Shown: piece by piece, positions 8,374-16,962 of the stretch
How the letters are laid out: each line of letters opens with the position of its first letter
Numbering within the stretch: the stretch's first letter is position 1
Source: Corynebacterium kutscheri
GTDB taxonomy: Bacteria; Actinomycetota; Actinomycetes; Mycobacteriales; Mycobacteriaceae
Direction of reading: 5' to 3'
Length of the DNA: 64,000 bases
Assembly (NCBI RefSeq): GCF_000980835.1
Contig: NZ_CP011312.1
Coordinates: 186,001 to 250,000 of the forward strand
Program-made: the position numbers and the translations under genes
Notes under the pieces: generated by a model
What the model saw: only the letters and a program-made list of their open reading frames with translations
Database searches by the model: none
Told to the model about the DNA's origin: nothing

Positions 8374-9172
8374 TAATCCAGGAGCCGCCGAGGGTTAGCG
8401 CAGCAACTAAGGCAAGAACGCCGGTGGAAATACCGATTTCTTTTCCGGAAGGCATGGGTATTAGTGGTACTGGGTTCCGGAAGACTTTGATTTCCCAGCC
8501 GTTTTCGGTTGCGTATTTGCGTAAACTGCGATCAGGGTTGACCGCTATGGGCTTTCCGACGGTTTGAAGCATCGGTAGATCGGTCATAGAGTCGGAGTAT
8601 GCGAAGCATTGTGCAAGATCGTAGTTGTTGCGCTGTGCTAATTCATGGATTGCTTCGGATTTTGCTGCGCCTTTGCAGTAGAACAGGATGGTGCCGGTAA
8701 ATTTGCCGTCTTTTTTTTCAAAATCTGTGGCTACTACTTGTTTTACTCCGAGTTCTTTGGCGATTGGTTCGACGATTTCGCGGGCGGAGGCTGAGACAAT
8801 AACCACGTCGTGCCCGGAAGCGAGATGTGATCCGATGAGTGTGCGTGCTTCTTCGTAGATAGCGGGGCAGACGACATCGTGCATAGTTTTTTCGATGAGC
8901 GTGGTGAGTTGCTGAACATCCCAGCCGGTAATCATGGCAGCGAGCTGGTCGCGACTGGCATCCATTTGCTCGCTGGAGTGTCCGGAAAACATGTAACTGG
9001 TTTTGGCGAGGTACATCTCTAGTGCGGTTGCTGGAGAGATTAAACCGGAGTTGAGTAATTCTTTTCCGTAAGCGTAGGCAGAGTTGGTGGCAATGATGGT
9101 TTTATCCAGATCGAAAAACGCCGCCGTGCGTGTGATCCGGGCGGGTAGGTGTGCAGATTTGGTAGTAAACAT
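8357..9172 (-). CDS. HAD-superfamily IB hydrolase (SerB-like) with C-terminal anchor
   Basis: 271 residues. Motif I is FFDLDKTIIA near residue 20, motif II VIVSAS, and motif III/IV the lysine and CFAYSDSMTDLPML, so the catalytic Asp pair and Mg site are complete. The cap arrangement is that of subfamily IB, which includes phosphoserine phosphatases and lysophosphatidate phosphatases; the substrate cannot be read. A final hydrophobic stretch (GVLALVAALTLGGSWII) followed by KRYR is a likely membrane anchor. It corresponds to Rv3661 and is divergent from ssd, with the 6C RNA in between. Confidence 0.88.
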   Translation of the reverse strand: MFTTKSAHLPARITRTAAFFDLDKTIIATNSAYAYGKELLNSGLISPATALEMYLAKTSYMFSGHSSEQMDASRDQLAAMITGWDVQQLTTLIEKTMHDVVCPAIYEEARTLIGSHLASGHDVVIVSASAREIVEPIAKELGVKQVVATDFEKKDGKFTGTILFYCKGAAKSEAIHELAQRNNYDLAQCFAYSDSMTDLPMLQTVGKPIAVNPDRSLRKYATENGWEIKVFRNPVPLIPMPSGKEIGISTGVLALVAALTLGGSWIIKRYR

Positions 9173-9261
9173 CGAAAATGAGTGTAGTCGATGGCAAAAA
9201 TGCGGGAAATAAATGTAAAAAATCTTTGTTGAGTGCTAAGCAAGTGTGTCATAATGATTTT

Positions 9262-9371
9262 GCTTGGCCCCGATATACAGTGTGGCCGGCCCCGGCCCGC
9301 CCCCCCCCTGTGGCCGGGTAAGGCGGCTCGCGATTTTATTACACCCCCCGTAACGCGAGCCGCCGTTTTTT
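9262..9371 (+). ncRNA. 6C small RNA
   Basis: Two consecutive hairpins with cytosine-rich loops are seen. The first has stem CCCGGCC/GGCCGGG (9291-9297 with 9312-9318) and a loop containing a run of eight or more C. The second has a perfect 11-pair stem (9322-9332 with 9354-9364), a loop with exactly six C, and then six T as terminator. This is the signature of the actinobacterial 6C RNA (Rfam 6C; B11 in M. tuberculosis), which lies in the same Rv3660c-Rv3661 gap. A CATAAT -10-like box at 9250-9255 suggests a 5' end near 9262; that end is inferred. Known 6C RNAs pair through their C-rich loops with G-rich sites near start codons. Confidence 0.88.
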
Positions 9372-9594
9372 GCGTTTCGACGCTACTTAAGCTTGTGGAT
9401 ATATCTACAAATTGTGGAAAACCCCCTTCGTTATAAGAATAAAATTATGTAACTACTGTGACTTATGTAGCTAATGTGACACATGAGAATAAAATCTGTG
9501 AAATGGCAAAAACAATCGGACATTTCACTGCGAGTTATCCACAGATTTTGTCTAGCTACTAGGCAAAGTTGGGTATGCGTAACACACTAAAACC
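9372..9594. promoter_or_regulatory. Upstream region of the ssd-tad operon with DnaA-box-like words
   Basis: No gene is seen. TTATCCACA at 9535-9543 equals a consensus DnaA box, and a weaker reverse copy (TGTGGATAT) starts at 9394. AAAATCTGTG (9491-9500) and CACAGATTTT (9540-9549) form an inverted repeat that shares its arms with the one at 1809-1866. The operon promoter must lie here. Confidence 0.5.
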
Positions 9595-10602
9595 ATGAAA
9601 GAAGCCCCGATTTTCATGGCCATTACCGATCCCATAATCCATCCGGAAGCAGCTCATATTATTGCTGCTAGTGGGCATAACGTGATTGATTCGATCGACC
9701 CACGTGAAATGACTCGGCATGCGCACCGAGTTGCCGCCTTACTAGTTGATGCAACAACGGCAGCCCACGCTGCGACTTTACCGATAAACACGCGTATCTT
9801 TTTGCTCTATCCGGAAACAGAAGAAATTGACTGGAAACTCGTTGCAACAATGCGTGCCGACGGGGCATTTATTCTTCCTGCTCAATCGCCAGAATTATTA
9901 GCAGCGCTAAGCGAAAACCCACAGCATACGGGAACCAAGGGCAGCGTCATTGTAGTAGTTAGTGCTACCGGTGGGGCAGGCTGTTCAACGTGTGCGGCCT
10001 GGTTAAGCACAGTGATTCCTAATGCAGTTTTATTGGATGCTGATGCTTATTCCGGTGGGCTTGATTTGTTATTAGGAATTGAAGATCGCGTAGGGGTTCG
10101 CTGGGGTGATCTTAATTTTCTTAGCGGCGGGATCAACCCTGAAGATTTGCTAAAAGCTTTACCTCACCACGAGCAAACTCGCGTGCTGACAATTTCTCGC
10201 ACTGGTGATCATGGTCTGGGCTGTGATCAAGTTTTAGCAGCAATTAATTGCCTGCGTGAGCATTGCAACGTTGTTGTTGATACACCGGTGAAATATGTAG
10301 AAGAAATAGCCGATGCTAGTGATATTACGATCGTTCTTGTTCCTGCTGAATTGCGTCCTGTTGCGGCTGCTAGTCGTCTTATCCAGGTGTTGCGTAGTCG
10401 ACGGGTAGAAACAGTGGTATTAGTGCGTAACCGTAGTTGGGCAGGACTAAGTGAACAAGAAGTAGCGCACTATATTGACCACGAGGTTCTTGGTGTGATT
10501 AAGCATGAAAAGCGTCTGGTTAAGGCAGTAGAAAATACAGGTTTGCCGGCTGCTTCTAAAGAAATTCGCAGTCTTTGCGATCTGATTCACAATGCAGCAT
10601 AA
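9595..10602 (+). CDS. ssd: Septum-site-determining/CpaE-like P-loop ATPase
   Basis: 335 residues. The N-terminal third is divergent, like the receiver-like part of CpaE/TadZ. From about residue 118 there is a MinD/ParA-type fold with the deviant Walker A SATGGAGCSTCAAW, Walker A' aspartate in VLLDADAYSGGLD and VVVDTP as Walker B. The usual catalytic lysines are missing (GGAGCST instead of KGGxGKT), as in the Ssd/Rv3660c group. Such proteins place Tad machinery or affect septum formation. It heads the tad operon and overlaps tadA by 11 bases, which supports a role in localising the secretion apparatus. Confidence 0.85.
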   Translation: MKEAPIFMAITDPIIHPEAAHIIAASGHNVIDSIDPREMTRHAHRVAALLVDATTAAHAATLPINTRIFLLYPETEEIDWKLVATMRADGAFILPAQSPELLAALSENPQHTGTKGSVIVVVSATGGAGCSTCAAWLSTVIPNAVLLDADAYSGGLDLLLGIEDRVGVRWGDLNFLSGGINPEDLLKALPHHEQTRVLTISRTGDHGLGCDQVLAAINCLREHCNVVVDTPVKYVEEIADASDITIVLVPAELRPVAAASRLIQVLRSRRVETVVLVRNRSWAGLSEQEVAHYIDHEVLGVIKHEKRLVKAVENTGLPAASKEIRSLCDLIHNAA

Positions 10603-11710
10603 GCATCCAGCAACAGTGAAGTACGACGAGGTCGCTGAGGAAGTTCATCGTCGTATTTCAAGTCGAGAACAGGTAACTGATAGGGCAACGGTGCAGCTTA
10701 TTAGAGAAGTTGCCGGTGTGATTAGCGATCAAGATGTGTTGTCAGTACTGCGAAAAATTCGCCACGACGCCCAAGGTGTTGGTGTTTTGGAGTCGGTGCT
10801 AGCGCTTCCGGGAGTAACGGATATCGTCGTTAATGGAACGCACGGAACCTGGTTTGATCGCGGGAACGGATTGGAAAAAGCTTCCATAAGGTTCGAAAAA
10901 GATCAGGATGTGCGTCGATTAGCTACTCGATTACTCGTTGCTTCCGGGCGCAGGCTTGACGACGCTCAAAGCTTCGCTGACGGTCGGCTTTACCGTGATG
11001 ATGGATCCAGTATTCGTATTCATGCGATTTTGTCACCTCCCTCGGAAAATGGTACGTGCTTATCGCTGCGAGTATTACGCCAGAAATCTGTCAGCCTCAA
11101 ACAGCTTTATCAGGGTGGTTCTTTCGACGATGAAATGTATGCAGAACTACAGAAACTAATCCGACGGCGGCGTAATTTTCTTGTGGTTGGTGGTACCGGA
11201 AGTGGCAAAACGACGCTCTTGGGAGCATTGCTGCGAGAGGTTGACCACCACGAACGCATTATTTGTATTGAAGATACTGCGGAACTACGTCCGAAACATC
11301 CGCATTTTCTTACCTTGGTTACCCGCAGTAATAATATTGAAGGTAAAGGCGAGATCACCATGGCTGATCTGCTGAAGCAATCACTTCGAATGCGTCCTGA
11401 CCGCATTGTCGTTGGTGAAATTCGCGGTGTGGAAGTTGTGGATTTATTAGCAGCGCTCAACACTGGTCATGATGGTTGTGCTGGAACAGTGCATGCGAAT
11501 TCCATTGAAGAAGTACCTGCTCGTTTAGAAGCTCTTGCAGCCTTGGGTGGGTTGGATACCCATGCTCTGCATTCGCAATTATGCGCTGCTGCCCCAATGG
11601 TTTTAGTGATGAAGAAAACCGCTTCCGGACGGCGATTAAGCCAAATCGGAGAACTGCGTGGCAACCCAATAAGGGTACACATTCTTTATTCTGCTGAGGT
11701 GGATTCATGA
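10592..11710 (+). CDS. tadA: TadA/CpaF-type secretion ATPase
   Basis: 372 residues. The N-terminal domain (about 1-160) holds the family's VNGTHGTWFDRG strand. The RecA-like core has Walker A VVGGTGSGKTTLL, an Asp box EDTAELRP, Walker B RIVVGEIRG and the His box (TGHDGCAGTVHA). It powers assembly of Flp-type pilin or pseudopilin structures at the membrane. It overlaps ssd upstream and tadB downstream (GTGGATTCATGA), so it is translationally coupled. The equivalent is Rv3659c. Confidence 0.93.
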   Translation: MQHKHPATVKYDEVAEEVHRRISSREQVTDRATVQLIREVAGVISDQDVLSVLRKIRHDAQGVGVLESVLALPGVTDIVVNGTHGTWFDRGNGLEKASIRFEKDQDVRRLATRLLVASGRRLDDAQSFADGRLYRDDGSSIRIHAILSPPSENGTCLSLRVLRQKSVSLKQLYQGGSFDDEMYAELQKLIRRRRNFLVVGGTGSGKTTLLGALLREVDHHERIICIEDTAELRPKHPHFLTLVTRSNNIEGKGEITMADLLKQSLRMRPDRIVVGEIRGVEVVDLLAALNTGHDGCAGTVHANSIEEVPARLEALAALGGLDTHALHSQLCAAAPMVLVMKKTASGRRLSQIGELRGNPIRVHILYSAEVDS

Positions 11711-12483
11711 CGGCATTAATCCTACTTAGCGTGGCGTTTCTTATTAATCTTCATCCGGCACATCGCTTGGGTCTTACCCAACCACGTTGCAGATTAGGCT
11801 TCATTTTTGGTGGCGTGATCCTTTTATATTGTGCAACTACTCTTGCATTACCACGCATTACCAACAGTATTGGTGTATTGGTTGCGTTTAGTTTAGCGGC
11901 AGCAACCATTGGCTATAGCGTGTATAAGACACGCCTAACAAAAATGCGCCTGACTCATCAACATGCCATTGCTCAACTGGTAAGTCTGCTTATTGGCGAG
12001 TTGCATTCGGGAAATGATATGGCGCATGCGCTAGGAAATATCGCGTCGGAGCTAAAAAATACCACGCTATCAAAAGCAGTTCGAGTGGCGTCGACAAGCG
12101 CCCGATCAGGTAGTAGTGGTGCCAAAGAATTGCATGCCTATGCACGGTATTTTCCTGAGCTTGAGCCACTAGCGCGTAGTTGGTTGATTGCGGAGCAGCA
12201 TGGGATGAGCCAGCTGGGTTTGCTCACCCAGATTCAAAAGCGTATCGACGCCGAACTTCGCCACCATGCACGAACCAAAGCCGCATTACAAGGCGCGCGT
12301 CTTAGCGCACTGATTTTGGCTGCTCTACCGCTTGTGGGCGTTCTTATGGGAAGCGCTATGGGACTTAATGTGCTGGTATTTCTAGCCAGCGGTTTAGGGT
12401 CAGTATTGCTGATCATTGGGGTGGGTTTGATGTGCGCTGGTTTTTTATGGTCGCAACGTATTATCAACGGAGCTATGCCATGA
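11707..12483 (+). CDS. TadB-like inner-membrane platform protein
   Basis: 258 residues, predicted membrane segments near the N-terminus (about 40-75) and two at the C-terminus (LSALILAALPLVGVLMG and LASGLGSVLLIIGVGLM), with a cytoplasmic type II secretion F domain between them (LVSLLIGELHSGNDMAHAL). The family forms half of the split membrane platform that works with TadA. It starts inside the tadA stop region and its TGA overlaps the next ATG. Confidence 0.82.
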   Translation: MTALILLSVAFLINLHPAHRLGLTQPRCRLGFIFGGVILLYCATTLALPRITNSIGVLVAFSLAAATIGYSVYKTRLTKMRLTHQHAIAQLVSLLIGELHSGNDMAHALGNIASELKNTTLSKAVRVASTSARSGSSGAKELHAYARYFPELEPLARSWLIAEQHGMSQLGLLTQIQKRIDAELRHHARTKAALQGARLSALILAALPLVGVLMGSAMGLNVLVFLASGLGSVLLIIGVGLMCAGFLWSQRIINGAMP

Positions 12484-13025
12484 TCGCTACATTATTGGTG
12501 GTATTAGCGCTTTGGTTGTGGGATTCTCACATTTCATATCGCTTAGGCATGCCAGCACGAGCTAGCCCGATAACCTTGCCTCGTCGGGCACCGCACTATG
12601 ACCCGAATGCACTTGCTTGTGATCTTGACCTCTTTATTGCCTGTGTACATGCTGGACTTTCGATTACTCATGCCACTGCAATTGTGGCAGAAAGCTCATC
12701 GCTGTCGCAGTGGTCACACGTTGCTCGCATGCTGAGCATGGGCGTACACCCTCTACGTGCCTGGGAAGAACTTGCCGAGGTAGATGGACTAGAAGAGATC
12801 GCGGTATTAGTACGTAACTCTTTACGTTCTGGATCAGCACTTGCCAGTGGCTTTGAACGTATTGCACATACCCTGCGTGCCCAAGTAGAAGATCACGCTG
12901 TAGAACGTGCTGAAAAAGCCGGAGTGCTTATCGCACTGCCACTGACCTGCTGTTTTCTTCCTGCCTTTTTTGTCTTAGGACTTGCCCCGGTGCTTATCAC
13001 ATTGGGCACCACCGTTTTTCATTAA
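12480..13025 (+). CDS. TadC-like membrane platform protein
   Basis: Starting at the ATG that overlaps the TadB stop codon (ATGA), the protein has 181 residues: an N-terminal helix (IATLLVVLALWLWDS), a cytoplasmic F domain (LFIACVHAGLSITHATAI, then VRNSLRSGSALASGFERIA) and a last membrane helix (ALPLTCCFLPAFFVLGLAPV). The frame extends upstream to 12432, but the overlapping start is more credible. It is the second half of the membrane platform for the Tad system. Confidence 0.82.
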   Translation: MIATLLVVLALWLWDSHISYRLGMPARASPITLPRRAPHYDPNALACDLDLFIACVHAGLSITHATAIVAESSSLSQWSHVARMLSMGVHPLRAWEELAEVDGLEEIAVLVRNSLRSGSALASGFERIAHTLRAQVEDHAVERAEKAGVLIALPLTCCFLPAFFVLGLAPVLITLGTTVFH

Positions 13026-13049
13026 CAATTCACACAAAGGAGTAACCAC

Positions 13050-13241
13050 ATGAATACCTTGATTTATAACACTCGCCGTCTCTTAGCTGGTGATGAAGGT
13101 ATGACAACTATTGAATACGCCATGGGTGCACTTGGTGCAGCAGCCCTAGCCGGTGCTTTGTACCTAGTTGTCTCTTCTGGAGGGGTGCGCGACGCTTTAG
13201 AAGGGATCGTTACCGACGCACTCAACAAAACACCAGGCTAA
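13050..13241 (+). CDS. Flp-pilin-like DUF4244 protein
   Basis: 63 residues. A short basic leader (LIYNTRRLLAGDEG) is followed by MTTIEYAMGALGAAALAGALYLVV, the pilin-type cleavage and assembly helix with the conserved glutamate at position five after the glycine. This is the only clear Flp pilin candidate in the operon. A strong AAAGGAG site seven bases upstream suggests it is translated more than its neighbours, as expected for a structural subunit. No prepilin peptidase is seen in the window, so processing must use an enzyme coded elsewhere. Confidence 0.85.
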   Translation: MNTLIYNTRRLLAGDEGMTTIEYAMGALGAAALAGALYLVVSSGGVRDALEGIVTDALNKTPG

Positions 13242-13546
13242 TGCATATGAGAAACGACGACGGTATGGTCACTATCGAAACCGCTATTGCCAGCAGTGCT
13301 TTGATTGTCTTTGCAACACTCATCTTCGCTGGCTTAACCGTAGTGGCCAACTATCTTAGCGCTATTGATATTGCTGGTGCCGCCGCACGCGCGCATGTCA
13401 TCGGTGTGGACTATGTGCCCCCGAAAGGCCGTGTGCACATTAACAATGATGGTGAACGTGCCACCGCTACCGCAACGATTCCCACTTTCTTTATCGATGT
13501 GGAAGCACAGGCTGTGTTTGCAATAGAGAGTGTTCATGATAACTAG
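13241..13546 (+). CDS. TadE-like pseudopilin
   Basis: 101 residues beginning with DDGMVTIETAIASSALIVF, a pilin-like N-terminal helix with a glutamate at the fifth place after the glycine, then a small extracytoplasmic domain. The start codon overlaps the stop of the pilin gene by one base (TAATG). TadE proteins are minor pseudopilins. Corresponds by position to Rv3655c. Confidence 0.8.
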   Translation: MHMRNDDGMVTIETAIASSALIVFATLIFAGLTVVANYLSAIDIAGAAARAHVIGVDYVPPKGRVHINNDGERATATATIPTFFIDVEAQAVFAIESVHDN

Positions 13547-13868
13547 CGGCATACAGGTAAAAGATGATGCCGGCTCAACGACCATCCTTGCCGCCGGCTT
13601 AGCTATCTGCATGGCAAGCGTGCTTGTGGTTATTGTGGCACTTGCCCAGTCAAGCATTGATAGCCACCGCGTAGCTGTTGCCGCCGAGCTTGCTGCGGTT
13701 GCAGCTGCTTATACACACTATTACGGCAATAATGGCTGCGCGGTTGCTGCTGAGATCGCCGAGCGAAACCATGGACAACTCAGTGATTGCTACACCACAG
13801 ACATGGATATAACCGTGACCGTTTCAATGCGTAGACATCAGTACACCGCCACTGCTGGCCCGCTCTAG
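13536..13868 (+). CDS. Rv3654c-like TadE-family helix-anchored protein
   Basis: About 110 residues with one N-terminal membrane segment after DDAGSTTILAAGLAICMASV and a small domain with two cysteines (NGCAVAAE and LSDCYT) likely to form a disulfide. The ATG at 13536 overlaps the end of the preceding TadE-like gene; a GTG at 13530 is an alternative. It lacks the glutamate of the true pilins, as is usual for Rv3654c-type proteins. It is the last gene of the tad operon and converges on the helicase. Confidence 0.75.
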   Translation: MITSGIQVKDDAGSTTILAAGLAICMASVLVVIVALAQSSIDSHRVAVAAELAAVAAAYTHYYGNNGCAVAAEIAERNHGQLSDCYTTDMDITVTVSMRRHQYTATAGPL

Positions 13869-13878
13869 CACTTTATTG

Positions 13879-16227
13879 CTAGCTTTTATGGGCTAGCAGT
13901 GAAGTCAATGCCCCCAATAATGCAAGCGCACCCTGTTTGCTTAGGGGGCTATTTCCATTTCCACACTTTGGTGATTGCACACACATGGGGCATCCGGAAG
14001 CGCAGGGACAATCGCGAACAACCTCATAAGTCATCTGAATCCAGGTGGCGAAGCGCTTATACCCACAATCAGCAAACCCCGCCCCACCGGGATGACCGTC
14101 ATAAACAAACACCGTGGGCAACCCAGTATCTTCGTGTCGAGTAGTAGAGACCCCGCCAATATCCCAGCGATCACAGGTGGCAACAAGAGGCAGAATACCA
14201 ATTGCCGCATGCTCGGCAGCATGTAGCGCGCCGGGAGTATCGTCGATACCTAATTGGTCGAGAATCAGTGGATCAATGGTATAAGCTACTGCTCGCGTAG
14301 TGAGGTTCATGGCGGGTAAATCAAGACTAATTGTGTCGAGAATGCTTCCATCAGCAGCTGTGCGCACGTATCCGGTGACCTGGTTGGTTACCTCGACATC
14401 AACATTTGCTACCCAGACCCCGGAAGCGGGATTAAAAACCGCTTCCGGAGGGTTGAGGATGTGGATATCTGTGGTTGAACGTGCATATGTAGAAAAATCA
14501 GGCAGTGCTGGTTGCACGAGCGCAATTAAATTCTCTAGGTCAAGCTCTTCGACAAGAAAACTCTCCCCCTGGTGGATATACACCGCTCCCGGATGGATTT
14601 GCTGAAACGCCTGCGCTGCATCAACGGTACCAAGCATGCGCCCATCGCTGGCGTCGACGATATTAAATTCCTTTCCGGTGCCGCGTAGTGCCACCTGTGC
14701 ATGCGGATCCGTCAAAAGTGGGTTGGCAAACCAATGCCCATTGCGCTTGCGTACTAGTTTTTCGCTTGCTAGTTGCTGCATAACTTCCGTAGCCGCCAAG
14801 GTTTGCACTTCTGTGTCACTGAGGGGCTTTTCGACGCATGCACACAACATATGTCCATAAAGAATATGTGGATTATGCGGATTGACTACTACCTTTTCGA
14901 TCGGACGACCAAAAATCGCTTCCGGGTGGTGGATAAGGTAGTTATCCATGGGCTCATCGCGGGCAACTAAGACAACTAGCGAGCCTTGCCCGCGTCTTCC
15001 CGCACGCCCGGCCTGTTGCCAAAAGCTTGCAATTGTTCCTGGAAATCCAGCGGTAATGACCGCATCGAGCCCGCCTACGTCGATGCCGAGTTCTAGCGCA
15101 TTGGTGGTGGCAACGCCGAGTAGTGTGCCGTCGTCAAGAGCTTGTTCGAGTTGGCGACGCTCTTCGGCTAGATAGCCGGCACGATAGGCAGCAACGCGGT
15201 GGGCTAAATCTTTTCTTCCGGAAAGGGTGAGTTCTTCTGCACACCGTAAGGCCGTGATTTCTGCTTGTCGACGCGAACGGACAAAGGTAAGCGTGCGTGC
15301 TCCTTCGCCTATGAGCGTGGCCATAATTCCAGCGGCTTCTGAGCTAGCTGCGCGGCGCACTGGTTGCTCTAAGAAGCCTGGTTCCCACAGGAGTACTGTG
15401 CGGGCTCCTAGTGGGGCGGTGTCTTCGGTAATGGCGATAACGTCATCGCCGATAAGTTGGCGGGCATGTTCGCTGGGGTTGTGGCTGGTTGCAGAGGCTA
15501 AAATGATAGTGGGGTGGGCGTTGTAGTGGGCGGCGATGCGGAGTAGACGTCGTAAAACAAGTGCGATATGTGCGCCGAATATGCCGCGATAGGTGTGGCA
15601 TTCGTCGATGACGATGAATTCAAGGTGGCGTAGTACTTTTGCCCAACGCTGGTGGTTCGGCAAGATGCCGGTGTGGATCATATCGGGGTTAGTGAAAATG
15701 AAACGTGAGTGGTCCCGAATTCCGGATCTCGCTTCCGGGGGAGTGTCGCCGTCGTAGGGCGCGGGCGCAATCGAGCTGAGGTCTTTATCGTCTGCGGCGG
15801 CGATAAGCCGTGAGACGCTGAGCAGCTGGTCGGAGCCGAGCGCTTTGGTGGGGGTGAGATAGAGCGCGCATGCGGTGTGATTTTCGGCAAGTCGGGTCAA
15901 AATGGGTAGTTGGTAGCCAAGTGACTTCCCGGAAGAAGTTCCTGTGGCTATTATCACATTAAGTCCTTTCCGGGTGGCGTTGGCGCAGGCACTTTGGTGC
16001 GCATAGGGTTGGTGCGCATAGGGGTAGTGAATGCCAGCGTCGATAAGCGCATTTCGTAGTGCAGGGTTGACCCAGTCTGGCCACTGGTCGTATGTGGCTG
16101 GACGTGGGGGAATGCTGTGGTGGTGGGTGCAGGTGGAGGTAGGGAAACGCTTTTTGATGGCGTCGGCAAGTTCAGTGCCAAGCTGTGCTCCGGTTGGATA
16201 CCCCGTATTGGGGTTAGAACTCTTCAT
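13879..16227 (-). CDS. DEAD/DEAH-box helicase with C-terminal DUF1998 cysteine cluster
   Basis: 782 residues from the ATG at 16227, chosen because AAAGGA lies seven bases before it; the frame is open a further 17 codons. Motif I is ATGTSSGKSLGYQLP, motif II VIDECHTYRG, motif III ASATSHNP, and motif VI QQAGRAGRRGQ. The C-terminus has the DUF1998 zinc-type cluster CPCASGCPMCVQSPKC. This is the Rv3649/YprA (MrfA-like) family of DNA helicases, linked in Bacillus to repair of mitomycin damage. It lies between tad and cspA, as in M. tuberculosis. Confidence 0.93.
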   Translation of the reverse strand: MKSSNPNTGYPTGAQLGTELADAIKKRFPTSTCTHHHSIPPRPATYDQWPDWVNPALRNALIDAGIHYPYAHQPYAHQSACANATRKGLNVIIATGTSSGKSLGYQLPILTRLAENHTACALYLTPTKALGSDQLLSVSRLIAAADDKDLSSIAPAPYDGDTPPEARSGIRDHSRFIFTNPDMIHTGILPNHQRWAKVLRHLEFIVIDECHTYRGIFGAHIALVLRRLLRIAAHYNAHPTIILASATSHNPSEHARQLIGDDVIAITEDTAPLGARTVLLWEPGFLEQPVRRAASSEAAGIMATLIGEGARTLTFVRSRRQAEITALRCAEELTLSGRKDLAHRVAAYRAGYLAEERRQLEQALDDGTLLGVATTNALELGIDVGGLDAVITAGFPGTIASFWQQAGRAGRRGQGSLVVLVARDEPMDNYLIHHPEAIFGRPIEKVVVNPHNPHILYGHMLCACVEKPLSDTEVQTLAATEVMQQLASEKLVRKRNGHWFANPLLTDPHAQVALRGTGKEFNIVDASDGRMLGTVDAAQAFQQIHPGAVYIHQGESFLVEELDLENLIALVQPALPDFSTYARSTTDIHILNPPEAVFNPASGVWVANVDVEVTNQVTGYVRTAADGSILDTISLDLPAMNLTTRAVAYTIDPLILDQLGIDDTPGALHAAEHAAIGILPLVATCDRWDIGGVSTTRHEDTGLPTVFVYDGHPGGAGFADCGYKRFATWIQMTYEVVRDCPCASGCPMCVQSPKCGNGNSPLSKQGALALLGALTSLLAHKS

Positions 16228-16484
16228 GGATACGTCCTTTTTCTTTTCCGCTGACCTGCATTTTTGGATAATCGGCAAAGGTTTTCTGTTCTTTTGTTGC
16301 TAAACGTGACACACTAGACCTTGGTCGCCGAAGAAGCATTTTTAAGAAGGTGATCTGCGGGTTCTTCACCGTTAAAAAGTGAGCAAGTACCTGTGGTTTC
16401 GTTGGATGGAGATGATCGGCCGCACCTCCAACATGCGCCACAACAAGGTAGCGCATCATTTTTAAAGAAGGATAGGTAGTAATT
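16228..16484. promoter_or_regulatory. Divergent promoter region and cspA leader
   Basis: No gene is visible between the helicase and cspA. A long leader before cspA is typical for cold-shock genes; GAAGGATAGGTAGT upstream of the ATG gives a ribosome site. I could not define a cold-shock box. Confidence 0.45.
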
Positions 16485-16688
16485 ATGGCAAAGGGAACTG
16501 TGAAGTGGTTCAATGCGGAAAAGGGCTTTGGCTTCATCGCTCCTGAAGATGGCTCCGCAGACGTTTTCGTGCATTATTCTGAGATCGGTGGCAATGGTTT
16601 CCGTACTCTGGAAGAGAACCAGCTCGTTGAGTTTGAGGTAGGCGAGGGTGCTAAGGGCCCACAGGCACAGCAGGTGCGTGCTCTTTAA
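16485..16688 (+). CDS. cspA: Cold-shock protein CspA
   Basis: 67 residues, a single OB fold with RNP-1 ([11 protein letters not shown]) and RNP-2 (DVFVHYSEI). It binds single-stranded RNA and DNA and acts as an RNA chaperone. It is monocistronic, with its own terminator at 16705-16741. The position between the helicase and topA is the same as cspA (Rv3648c). Confidence 0.96.
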   Translation: MAKGTVKWFNAEKGFGFIAPEDGSADVFVHYSEIGGNGFRTLEENQLVEFEVGEGAKGPQAQQVRAL

Positions 16689-16704
16689 GCATCCGTCAGG
16701 ATAT

Positions 16705-16741
16705 AAAACCGCTTAGTTTTACTAGGCGGTTTTGTTGTTTT
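16705..16741 (+). terminator. Terminator of cspA
   Basis: A stem of AAAACCGC with GCGGTTTT plus a TAG/CTA extension is followed by T-rich DNA (TTTTGTTGTTTTT). Confidence 0.8.
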
Positions 16742-16962
16742 TCCTGCTTTTCGACGAGTACCCGTAGTATAAAAATACGCTTGAGTTGCGCGCAGCAGTG
16801 TGTGCGTGTGTGCGCTAGTGTGTTACAAGTATTGAATGCGTTATGTCGTGTTGCGCTTCATTACTTGAAGAAGCGGATGCACTGAGAAAAATTCTTAAAT
16901 AACGAGTAAAACAAAATAAAGCCTTATTCAGACGCACGCGGATTGAGGAAACGAAGCAGTCT

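Noticed and set aside
9458..9485. GlxR site in TGTGACTTATGTAGCTAATGTGACACA
   Set aside because: The half-sites are direct, not inverted, and do not fit TGTGA-N6-TCACA.
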